Source: Aporrectodea caliginosa (taxonomy: Eukaryota; Annelida; Clitellata; Crassiclitellata; Lumbricidae). Taken from it: a DNA stretch of 64,000 bases. Positions 48,001-58,400 of this stretch are shown here, piece by piece. The DNA lies in contig JACEVL010000940.1 in assembly GCA_020284085.1 (NCBI GenBank), positions 323,501 to 387,500 of the forward strand, read 5' to 3'. The notes beneath the pieces are model-generated. The model was not told where the DNA came from and did not search any database. It saw only the letters and a program-made list of their open reading frames with translations. A program made the translations under genes and the position numbers. The number at the start of each line of letters is the position of its first letter. Position 1 is the first letter of the stretch.

Positions 48001-48097
48001 CTCTGGATATTCAACAGTGACCTGGAAAGGAGAACTGGATGCCGGATCTCTGGAGTCGTCCGTCGCCTGTGTGATCTTCGAGTGTATTGCTGGGTAG
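45068..48097 (+). CDS. LTR element copy B, gag-protease ORF plus 500-residue unknown tail
   Basis: 1,009 codons, open throughout. Order: end of the coiled coil, a capsid-like helical region (FDELDVEHYLLAFEKAM to about residue 230), zinc knuckle C-X2-C-X4-H-X4-C (45,934), then an aspartic protease with a DSG active site (46,181) and the closing VLIGNDIA motif (46,391). A KPLFELAKSGHSQREQSWYE segment follows that in gypsy elements precedes reverse transcriptase. Instead about 500 residues of unrecognised sequence follow, with Trp/Cys/Val-rich patches (near 47,340-47,480) and a hydrophobic VTVLVFFMVVMMLYV stretch (47,800). No Y-x-D-D, RNase H or D-D-E integrase signature was seen. The first listed codon is TTG, so the real start is upstream in gag. 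Confidence 0.8.
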   Translation: MEAEVLERRLRIEAEAAQSKLQLELEVQEKDKVRQHELKLKKLENNVIEHEDMEQGFRMSNAVKFVPKFDELDVEHYLLAFEKAMQIHKFPKDKWTGLIHTQLTGKAQKVFSELSVEECQDYDILKQALLRAYARVPEFYRKRFRTMRKGNLETYSNFAFRMSLPFNSWIEGEGATKEVDKLIEVVKLEQFVNCLPTELHRWVIEKKPGSLSEAAKLADEFAILYKPFKVETFGGFRGENKVDLNMEKGNWGQYSNTPKFENKPWNSDWRAPKKASKTGFPKSLGSPASCAFCGGKNHVVSNCWQLKGRQEVNGQRNYETAPKSVQLVGNDNCFTENSQGSMHVHDRYKPFCSNAWLYGHEGTRRQIVLLRDSGSLQTLVSRERVGNDEFNDTKENRMIQGVVGDPIEIPLVEINLDSERVKGKVLCGLIDKLPEGVDVLIGNDIADMGPIDISVVTRAQAALDRVVMGNKDAVNAHASTQSKIDKDDVKFSGVGELFDENEIIKSNIGEIVFRNDVIQLQRTDVVMKPLFELAKSGHSQREQSWYEVSRDVLVDNERNKITDVLDLKGVNELCEEKLERLSNVSEIVLNKDVMNDDVENVLRKSEVELKTYAGEKNELSFVKCNNVVSMFSLRNCVRYNKIEDAFTMEDVQRELLNLKECIVDDIPVVCSFLLDESRVAEMNRRCVEVDNASNEGVSRLLKTVEVDVDVRKVQDVVKKDLFVLGARKNWCVKEWHKGMLSEVNVKWKMVIVVHGFLKQSGEWQRYNLWSCTWWSCIALVLVRGTLEHAWMLIWLHVGMTDGCMSVFVVHIGNCTGSVCFVQFQRLTYMKCLVLVLTKCLEECKVKVNLWNVEVLFCAQNTKESELLKEKSYVGVLDVYLQMTTRMRCQDGRNDGRRCRDRRVCSIQRNVTVLVFFMVVMMLYVDANGGTRKSMHEMRRGASGVMRLTGSTDLSGIQVRYTTEFRHSVSMEARVVTVHSGYSTVTWKGELDAGSLESSVACVIFECIAG

Positions 48098-48220
48098 TGT
48101 TAGTGTTGGGGATTGCGTGCTGTGTTCTTGTTTTTGCGTGGTTCATTTTTTGTGTTTGGTTTTGTGTGTTTCGTTCTTTGTCGAAAACCGATAGGTTTTC
48201 TCTCGTAGTGGTTGGGGGTA

Positions 48221-48777
48221 TGTTGGGAGACCTTCCCAACCGAGACACTGTTGACGGTACTTTGTCCTAGATTGAAGAGACATTCTGGATAAAGCTAAAT
48301 ATATTTAGTATTGAACTGAACTATATATTGAAAGTAGGCGTGATGTTATGCTTACTAGAAATATACGAATATCGTTACTGTAACAGAGACAGAAAATAGG
48401 ATAGTTGATGAACTATATCAGGTATAGTTAAGAAGGAGTGTTCTCTCCTATTTAAACCAATGTAAAAGATTCGTCGTCGAAGCTTGGCAGTTTTCGTTAG
48501 GCCTGTTGCCGTGTGATGTCGAATTCTCAGTAGAACTGACCAAGACTTCCATGTACTAGATAAGTCTAGTTAACTAGTTAAACTGTTGGTTTCGTGTCCG
48601 CTGTGGCCAACCAAGTTGTTTGTTTGCTGTGCAACGTTCTCGAGAACTGGAGACGTGTGGAGCTGATGTTCTTCGATAAGGTTGTATGTGTGTTACTATT
48701 ACGGATTTTGTTTTATATTATACATTCTATTTTACCCTAGACACGAGTTGACTTCATTCGTAGAGTAGCACCTTACA
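48221..48777 (+). repeat. 3' LTR of the tandem element
   Basis: 557 bp, same ends and TATTTAAA box (48,449) as the first LTR. Preceded by GGTTGGGGGTA. The right flank begins CTATACATAG; no matching left flank exists because the 5' part is truncated, so a target duplication cannot be tested. Confidence 0.92.
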
Positions 48778-49233
48778 CTATACATAGCTGGGCCATGGAC
48801 ACAGTCCTGACTGTCACCAGCATACCAAGGAGCCACAACTCCAAGAGCAGAAAGGACTAGGTTTAAATCAGCAGTACATGTATAATGGATCATAAAGTAG
48901 GGCCTATAAGACAGAACCCTGTGGAAGACCAATGGAAAAGGACCAGACAGACTGTGATGAACCAAAATCCACTGCCCAGAGGCAGAGGTACGAACACATC
49001 CAAGATAGAGAGTGATCCACAAACACTGAACGAGCTTTCACAGCACTCCACAAGGATTATCCTTTCACATGTAAAAATAAAGTAGATAGAATATAACCTC
49101 CGACATCCCCTCCAGTCTAAACATTGGGTAAACATATCCCATCTGTCACACAGGGTTCAACACCCACGGAATAAATCAACTATTTTGTATGTGCATTATT
49201 TTTGCGATGTCTGTTGTCCTTGAAACTGTATAC
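48778..49233. other. Flank of LTR element, probable old repeat
   Basis: Contains GACAGAACCCTGTGGAAGACC-like sequence without a stable open frame. Its repeat class is unknown. It also forms the start of the intron or 3' flank of the MAP7-like gene. Confidence 0.35.
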
Positions 49234-49418
49234 CAACTTCTTTCCTTTCTGCCTCTAGCCTTTCCTCTTCTTCTTCACGTCTGCGTTTTTCTTCCTCGAC
49301 AGCACGCTCGAATCTTTGTGCTTCCAGTCTGGCGGCCTCCTCTGTCAGGCGTAATTCCTCCTCTTCTCGTCTTCGTTCTTCTTCCTCCTCTCTGCGAATT
49401 TGTTCTTCCTCATCTTGT
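49234..49418 (-). CDS. MAP7: MAP7-like gene, Glu/Arg coiled-coil exon
   Basis: Acceptor TTGCACAG; one base completes an Arg codon. About 61 codons of almost uninterrupted Glu/Arg/Ala heptads. The putative donor GTTG|gtatac leaves phase 1 for a following exon I could not identify. Confidence 0.8.
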
Positions 49419-52400
49419 CTGTGCAACATACATAAAATGGCTTCCATGTTAATACAATACCACTTGTGACAAAATGAGGCTTTTCTCAGTCAACTCACAA
49501 GATTGTACAGACTTAAAGAAAACTCCTGAGCACAACTTAGACACAGTAGAAGAACAAACATTTGAAATTTTCATCCAATTCCACAAATGATGAACTATAT
49601 TACCAAAATAAACAAGAACAAACAATGGCCATCTTCCCCATACACATAAATACGACATACACTAAATACAGGACTTCATGTCAAAATGTTAAATCTAGAC
49701 AGGGCCCACACTCGCCCCACACATTCGGCATGAGAACAACATCTGACATGAATTGAGGGTGTACTCACTACAGACACCTTTCTAAAACAGCTGATATTGC
49801 AAGCATGTACTTACATTTGCATGCATCTAAGCATTTACGAAGTATATAATAGGAATCTTTTGAAGATAAGAGCAGCCCATTAGTCTACATGCAAGAGGCA
49901 TCCATGGGCATTAAATGTCAGCAACTTTAATTTCTTGCTTCGACATGTGAGGGTGGGAGACCAATCCTTTCCCTTGCCACCGATCTTCTCAACAACAGCA
50001 CTCATTTCATAGCCAAGTTTTCTATACTGAACGAGTGTAATAATTGTTGGTTTAAGCGCACTGCTTTAAACCGCTGTCAGCTAAAGCAGCAACAGGTCAA
50101 CAGACCTGACAAAGCAAAGCAGGGTGCACAAAATCCACTTAAACACTGGGCTATGATAGATGAAAACAGTAGAAAAGAATCTTGAATGACAAGGACTCAC
50201 CATCTGATGGAAGAAGCCCTCTCCAGAGAGAGCACTAGAACGGATTAGTGACAGAAGAGTTGATTTGCATCAGACGTGAAAGCATCTATTTTATTATTAC
50301 TGACTAACATAACCCAAAACGAAACACAATAGTCAACAAAATGTGCTAATGTGATTGCTCTTTCCCATGCAAGCATAAGCATAAAATTTTACTGAATTAA
50401 TATTATTGCACAATTAATGTAAATTCTTTAGATCCCATGACCAAACCTTATCAGTAATTATTAACCCTTTCACTCCCATGACCACTGGATATATCCGGCG
50501 ACCAAAAATAATTATAATCCCTTGCACGGATTAATCCGGCGGCATAACATGGACTCTGTTATAACGTTGGTCTTTCGATTTTTCAATAGCAAGTACTGGG
50601 AATATTATATGTGAGATAGGCCTACTAGCGCGTGAGTTTACATCTATAATCTCCGCAAGGTGGCGCACTAGTTGTGAACAAATGATAACGTACTATGACG
50701 TATGAAAATATGTGCATTCTGAAACTCTGTGTTTATTTCTTGTCTGTATAAAACTGAATGCGTTTAGAAATAATAATTTTATTAGAAAATTACACAAACA
50801 TCGGAAACCATGTCACATAAGAGAAAAATGTACACTTTGAAAGAAGTGGTGGATCACTTTGCCAATTTAGAAAGCGACGATGGCGATGACAGTGGAGTGA
50901 TAAAAACTTATTTTTAATCACAAATTTTATGGAATTGTTCATAATAATACAAAATTCTTTGCACATTTCTCCCAAAACAATAGCTTTGAATTGCTCGTTT
51001 AATTTCGTTTACTTTGCTTAGCAATTACTCTTGAATTTTTAATCATAACTATTAACTATGAAAGAAAGAAAAATTGTTTTTTTGTGCAATTTCATCCGGG
51101 ATTTTAATTTTTTAATGGGTAGGACTGAAAGGGTTAACAGTAAATTAATTATTAAACATGAGAAGAGCTGATTTCAACAAACCGCTGCTTTTCCACTCGC
51201 AGTCGTTCTGCCTCAGCATCCCGTTCCGCCTTCTCTCGTGCAAGTCGCCTGTTTTCTGCAAGTTTCAGCTTGTACTCATCCTCTCCAGTGACTGATTTCT
51301 TCATGACATCTGTCTTTTCCATAGGTGTAGTAGTCTCAGCCACATCAGTGCTAGTCACCTGTTCAATAACTTCTGGCTCCTTTATTTCATTGGCCTCTGT
51401 TGAATCATTCATCTAAATAAAAATATAGAAAAAAAGAAACTGCTTGCATGCCATGAAATGAGTTTTTAATTTCTAATAGCCTCAGGTAACAAAGATCATA
51501 AAGAGTCACAACACAATACCTCATGAGAAGTTGTCTACAACACAGAACTTAAATGTACCATTGTAAAATGTACCAATGTACAATATCTAGCAATGAAAAT
51601 CAGCTAGTTTACACAGAAGCACTACAGCACAAATAAGATGACAGACAGGAAACTAGAGTAAAAACTTAATCTTAACCAAATTTCAGATTAACTGTTGGGC
51701 AACAGTAAACACAGCATGCCAGCCAGAAATGCATTATGATTATTTCACGTTTACACTTTAACTCTATCTTTCAGTGGTTGCAGCAATATAACATTTTTAT
51801 CCTTACGGTATGAAATAGATCAAAACCACACAAAAATCTACCAAGGCCAGAACAACATTGGACAAAAACATCTGGCACACAAAGGGTTAAGCTGCTGAGA
51901 TTTATCAAAGCATCTACACATGTCGGGGAGGTTCTGGGGGACCGCTCCCGCTCACTCCATGTTCTACGAGTGCTAAGAACACACGGCCTGCCAACCGAGT
52001 CACTGCACGAGGTAGCCAGAGCCACCACGATCGCTCGCCTGATGTATGCTTCATCCGCTTGGTGGGGCTATACAACCGCCGACGACCGCTCAAGACTCCA
52101 GCGTTTCGTCCAAAAGGCTAAGCGAATGGGCTTTCTTCCACCACAACAACCAGACGTTGACCTGTTAGCATCTGACGCAGATGATCACCTTTTACAAGCG
52201 ATCGTTTGGAACGCTAAACAACGTGCTTCGAGGTCTGTTTCCACCAGTAGCGAGGCGGCGATACGATTTAAGACCAAGGCCACACGACTTTGAACTACCA
52301 CCCAAGGACGAACAAAATTTTGTCCCTCGAGTACTTTATAAACGGGTCCCAAGAGCAAGCTCCCGAACAAATTAGGGTCATCAGGCATCTTATCCCTCTA

Positions 52401-55400
52401 GATCAGGCGTAGCAGATAATTAGACTATTAGTCATTTGTTTTTCTTTCTATCTCTCTGTACTAAGTTGCGGTTTGTCAACTTAACGTTTCAATAAAGGAT
52501 ATATATATATATAAAGAGTAGACCCTCTGTCTTGGATGGATTTAATTAGTTTATTGGCAATCACCCAGGATCAAATACATTGGACAACAACTTAATGAAA
52601 ATGTTGCAAGACTGTTGAATGATAGTATGGATTCGAAAAAGAAAAGAACAAATCAAGCAAAAAATGCCACATCAGTCACTATTAGCATCATAATCGTTGT
52701 CTTTATGCATATTATCATCATCCTGATCCTTTCTAAATACCAATTCAAATACCAGTCAGCAGAACTAATCCCCATAGGCTTGTTCTGACCTGCTCATCTG
52801 TACTGATTGCCTGAACTTGATTCACTTGATACACTGCTTTAACCTGTAAAAACAAATTTAAACTAGGTACATGGTCATTTAAAAAGTTTCTAAGGCTACT
52901 TTAAGAATTGCTGACACTACTTACCAAATAAGGTGGATGCAATAGCACAGCTAAGGCTGGTTGCTAAGAAGGCTGAGACCATAGTTGTAAAAAAAGGTTT
53001 TTTTCGTTTTTTATTAAACGTCGGTTTTTTCGTTTTTTATTTTTCGTCTCGTTTTTTTTCCGTTTTTTATTTCTTTGTATGTAACTTTATTTATTTATTT
53101 ACTGTCTGTTATTATTTGTTTAATTTTATTATTGTCTGATATCCCTTACTAGTGATGTGAGCGTGAAATATTTCATTTGAAATATTTCATTTCTGACAGT
53201 TTTTTTTTAAAATATTTCAATGACAAAAAAACAACATGTTTTGAAGTATTGGATGCACACAAATTGACACAATGTCTTGAGTTGGACCAGAACTTTTTGT
53301 AAAATTTTGTTCGCCGGATTATTATTGAGTCTAGTTGACATAGTTTTTGTGATTTATAATTTGTCTTGTAAAGTCACTAAAGTGTGTCGAATTCTATACG
53401 ATTGACTGTGTCCTAGGCTAGCAGAATTTAGCTAAAATCACATTTATTTCATTTATGACAAAACAAAAGATTAATAATAAATGTTAAGCATAACAATGAA
53501 CAATAACATCTACTTTATTAGATCAAACTGTAATTTGTGACATTTGGTGAATAAAATATGTTTTTCAACATATAATGTAACTCTCATAAAAGTCATTCTT
53601 AAAAACAGGTAATTAGAAATAAATTGAGTATCTCGAGGATGGTCATCACTAACACAATAATGCATATAATATGTAATATGAGAGAAATAAATAAACTGTT
53701 ATTATGGTTGTAATTAGTTGTAAAATGTAAAGAAAAAATAATTTCAAATGTTTCAAAGAAAACTGAAATATTTCAAATAAAACTGAAATATTTCATTGAA
53801 ATATTTCAACGCCAAAACAAAACTTGTACATCTCTATCCCTTACGTTGTCTCCGTCCTTTCAAGGATTCATCTAATTTACGTCACTATTTAGTGTCATCA
53901 GTTGAGAAATAAAATAGCACAGAACAGGAAATAAAATTTATAAAAGTTATTTGAATTTCTAAGTTATCCAAAATGCGAAATGTTGTCTTTGTACACAGTA
54001 ATATCCAATTGACTGATAAATTACGTTCTTAAGTCAAAATTGTAAGTACAATTTTTGATTACGTACACTCTAGGGCCTAGGCCTATATTTACAAAATTTA
54101 GTTTTGAATTGTTTATGTCAGCATGGACTTATGTGGACTTATGCATACAATTTAAATTTCAAAAGATTTCAGTATTTATAATAACTCAATTTCTTATTAA
54201 ACCAAACTTATGAAAAAGAAAATAATTGTTGTAGATCAGTGTATCGCAAACTGTGTGCCGCGGCACACTAGTGTGCCGTGCGAGATTTCAGGTGTGCCGC
54301 GAGAGAAACCTAAAATTCGCCTGTGTCCTTAATTGACTTTATAAGAAATTACTTCATAAATACAATTTTCGGCTTTTTATAGTTTTCATTAGGGCTAGAC
54401 GAAAATCACGGTCAACAAGTGAAAAATCACGGCAGGCCTACTTTAAAAAAAGATTACCAAATTGACGGCGAATTCAAGGCCCCAATTCATAGTCATAATT
54501 ATTAGGTTCGCACTGTCAAACACTCTTCACTCCGTTTACGACGTTACGTCAGCGCAGACATAGTGTGACTTAGTCAGTAAGTAAGTAGAAATTAACGTCG
54601 AGAATAGGGGTGAACACAATGATCTCTATTAATAGTTAACTATCAATAGAGACGCTTTTGTTCACCCCTATTCTCGACGTCCTTATAATTACTGATTAAG
54701 GTAGGCCTATGTTCTCCTATTTTTTCATTAATACCCAAATATAGAACTAATAGTGAACTATGAAATGACGTGGATATATTATTATATCCACATGATTTTA
54801 TATTTCATTATTAGTTCTAATTAAAAAAATTCAAAATGATAATTGTTTTGAGTTTTTTTATTAGCCGAAAAATGGATAAATTTTTAGAAACAATTTTTGC
54901 AAGAACCGAAAAAATTATGGAAAGGACGACAGTAGACTGAGTAAAGGGAAAAATTTACAGATAACCAAACCATCCAGTTTATCGAAACGGAAATATAATG
55001 AAGATTATATCGGATCTGGTTTAATTTCATCAGAAAAAAACAGCTCGCTTCCGTATTGTTTGATTTGCACAACAACGCTTTCAAACGAGGCAATGGTGCC
55101 GAGTAAGCTTCAACAACATCTGATAAAAAACGTTTACAATTGCTGGACGAAAATGACAAGCTTAAAATATGACAAACTGATATTATTTTTGTTTGTTTGT
55201 AATTTTTAATAAATTTTAATTGGTGTGCCGCGATAAAAATTCGCTCTGCCGAGTGTGCCGGGAGTTAAAAAAGTTTGCGAAACACTGTTGTAGATTAATG
55301 TTACTTGGTGATTACTTATAAAGTTATGTTATTTGCTGATTAAAATTAAATTGTGTAAACAAGGTTTTTAATTTTAAAATGCAGGAAAGATGTAACAAAG

Positions 55401-58400
55401 TCAAATTATTTTCTTTTTCCGTTTTTTTTCTCTTTTTTTTCCTGCTTTTTATTTTTTGGAAATAAACGACGTTTTATTTCGCTTTTTATTTTGTTTTTAC
55501 CGTTTTTTACAACTATGGCTGAGACTGACCTTGAGGGTTGTTGCTAAGGAGGCTTTACTTTTACAATTGCAAATACGATAATATGTATTTCTGATACAAT
55601 GAATATCTTCTTCTTGTGGTTATCTGCCTCTTAGGCAGGTTCAATTGTCCGATGTCGCCACTCCTCTTGTTGTTGGGCCTCTTGTTTCAGCTTTCTGTAA
55701 CCGTCTGTCATCATCCAATCCAGCATTATCTGTCTTGGTCTTCCTATTGTCGGGGGGCATTGGATCAGCGTTCTCGTCAGTACCCAGATGTGGGTGGATT
55801 TTTAATCTACCCACACTCTGATGGAAGCTAATGATCCTACACGCATGACTGAATTCAATTCAATTTCAACCATGAATCCCAGTCACACGCTAACGACAGC
55901 CCTCGATGCTCCAGAGCCCAATGACTTCCAAGCCATAGGGCCTGTTTTTCGAGTCCTTCAACGCAACGTCGAGGGCCTGTCAGCCAAGCGCACTCTCATC
56001 AGCAACTTGGCCCATCTACACGAAGCGGACGTCATATGTCTTCAGGAAACACATGTCCCCGACCTTACAGCAGGCAGATACTCCATCATTGGGTACGATC
56101 TGATCAAGGCCTCTCCGGACGCGAAGTTTGGACGTGCAACCTACGTCTGCTCCACTATAACCGACGCGTCTCCGGTAACATCGGACAAATTCTGCGACGT
56201 GGTACACGTTGGAGACTTCTCAATTGAAAACGTCTACAAACCGCCAAACATGGAGTGGACGGAGAATCTGCCCCCCAGCCTCCAGCACCCAGCGCTCTTT
56301 GTGGGTGACTTTAACAGCCATCACCCAGACTGGGGTTACGGAGATATGAACGTGGATGGTGAGCGATTGGCAGAATGGGCATTGTATCACGATCTTGTGT
56401 CAACCTTTGATGCTAAAGAGCGCGGCACCTTTCACTCAGCGAGGTGGAAAATGGACTACACCCCGGATCTTTGCTGGGCCTCTTCAGATGGCAACCATCA
56501 ACTAAGCATCACACATACAATACTGGACGACTTCCCAAGAAGCCAGCACAGGCCATCGCTGATCTGAGTTGGGCTAAGGCTTCCAATTATCCACTGCGCC
56601 CCCAGGCTCCGGTGGAACTTCCGAAGGCCAGACTGGAAGCTGTTCAGCAACACGTTGGAAAGGAGCGTTGTCACCATCCCGACGCGGTCCATCTCGATCC
56701 AGGAAGCATACGATCGCTTCCGGAGAGCCATATTCAGCGCAGCCAGCGTGACCATCCCGCGAGGATACAGACCAGTCTACACCCCTTGCTTGGACAAGAA
56801 ATGTCAAGCCCTTCTCAAGGAATACGAGGAGTCTGGTGACCCCGACGTGGCTGATCTGCTAATAGACACCTTGGAGCTGAACAGACGCAAGAGATGGGAA
56901 CAGAGCACATCGTCGCTCGACTTCACCCGTTCCAGCCGGAAAAGCTGGTGCCTGATACGCCACCTCGGAGCCACCCAGCGCCCGGCAACTGCTGCCCGTC
57001 CACAAGTCTTCCCAAATGATGTAGCCAGCCACCTGATCAAAGTGGCGAAAGCCCCTCTGGAGAGACATCATCAGCGACGGGTTAGAGATGAATGGCGGCA
57101 GTACTGCCGTACTCAGAAGACCCCCAGCGACTGCCTTGAGGCTTTCAGTCTCTGAGCTTCAGATGGTTTTGCAGTCCATCAAATCAGGTACAGCTGCTGG
57201 ATATGACAACATCCTAACGGAGTTCCTTAAACACCTTGGTCCGGCGGCCTCAACATGGCTCGTCTCCTTCTACACAAGGGTCGTCAAAGAGAGAAGGGTT
57301 CCCGGGAGTGGCTCCAGGCGAAGGTGATCGCCATCCCTAAACCAGGGAAAGACCCCCAGGTGGCGGCCAGCTACCGCCCCATTTCCCTACTTTCGGTATG
57401 CTATAAGACACTAGAATGTCTAATCCTTCAGAGGATTAGCCCCACTCTGGACGACCACATTGTGGTAGAACAGGTGGGCTTCAGATGGGGCCGCAGTACC
57501 TGCGACCAGGCCCTGGCGCTTACCACGTTCATCGAAAACGGCTTCCAGCACAACCTGAAAACTGGAACTGTGTTTCTGGACCTCACAGCAGCATTTGACA
57601 CGGTTTGGCATGCTGGGCTCCTGGTGAAGATCTCAAGGGCCTTCCCGCCTTGGTTCACTGCGATTATCGAGGTTTTTCTCAGAAACAGACGTTTTCGGGT
57701 GCATCTGGGTGACAGCGTCAGCTCATGGAGAACCCAAGCGAACGGGCTCCCCCAGGGCTCTGTTCTGTCCCCGTGCCTCTTCAACATCTACATCAATGAT
57801 CTCCCAGCAACATAGTCTCGGAAATTCGCGTATGCTGATGACATTGCCTCGGGGCACAAAGAAAAACTTTTGAACAGCTGGAGGAGTGTCTGAACGGCGA
57901 TGTGGAGAAGTTGGAAAAGTTCCTGAAGAGGTGGCGATTACAGCTAAGTGCCACAAAGACAGTGTCCTGTGTGTTTCACCTTCACAACGCTCAGGCGAGT
58001 CGGGAGCTGAACATTCACCTAAATGGGCAGCGCATTAGACACGATCCGTTCCCGGTATACCTCGGGGTGACCTTGGATAGGTCCCTGACATACCGCGAGC
58101 ACATGAAGAAGACAGCTGCCAAAGTTGGTTCCAGAAACAATCTGCTGAGCAAACTCGCTGGCACAGCCTGGGGAGCCCAGGCCTCGACCCTTCGCAGCGC
58201 AGCCCAGGCCCTGTGCTTCTCAACTGCGGAATATTGCTCTCCAGTCTGGGCTCGCTCTGCCCACACTAACCTAGTGGACGTGAAGCTGAACGCGTCGATG
58301 CGTATTGTCTCGGGCACTCTCCGTCCCACCCCGCTGCCGTGGCTCCCGGTCTTAAGTAACATCTCCCCTCCACACCTCAGAAGGTTGGAGGCTACGGCAA

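Larger units (their letters stand above)
40890..48777 (+). mobile_element. Tandem Ty3/gypsy-type LTR retroelement, 5'-truncated
   Basis: Order: partial internal region A (40,890-43,722), LTR (43,723-44,279), complete internal region B (44,280-48,220), LTR (48,221-48,777). A and B are nearly identical, with a few SNPs and a 13-nt insertion in A near 42,362. Similarity begins abruptly at 40,890, so the outer 5' LTR and the start of A are missing. B encodes a coiled-coil gag, a zinc knuckle and an aspartic protease; no reverse transcriptase, RNase H or integrase motif was seen in 3.9 kb. Such an element would depend on enzymes supplied by a relative. Confidence 0.9.
52972..55525. mobile_element. 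hAT-like element hosting two further hATs
   Basis: Element 52,980-55,517 with a perfect 8-bp duplication GCTGAGAC (52,972-52,979 and 55,518-55,525). Terminal inverted repeat CATAGTTGTAAAAAA at both ends. The rest is T-rich CGTTTTTTATT repeats with no coding capacity. Confidence 0.85.
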
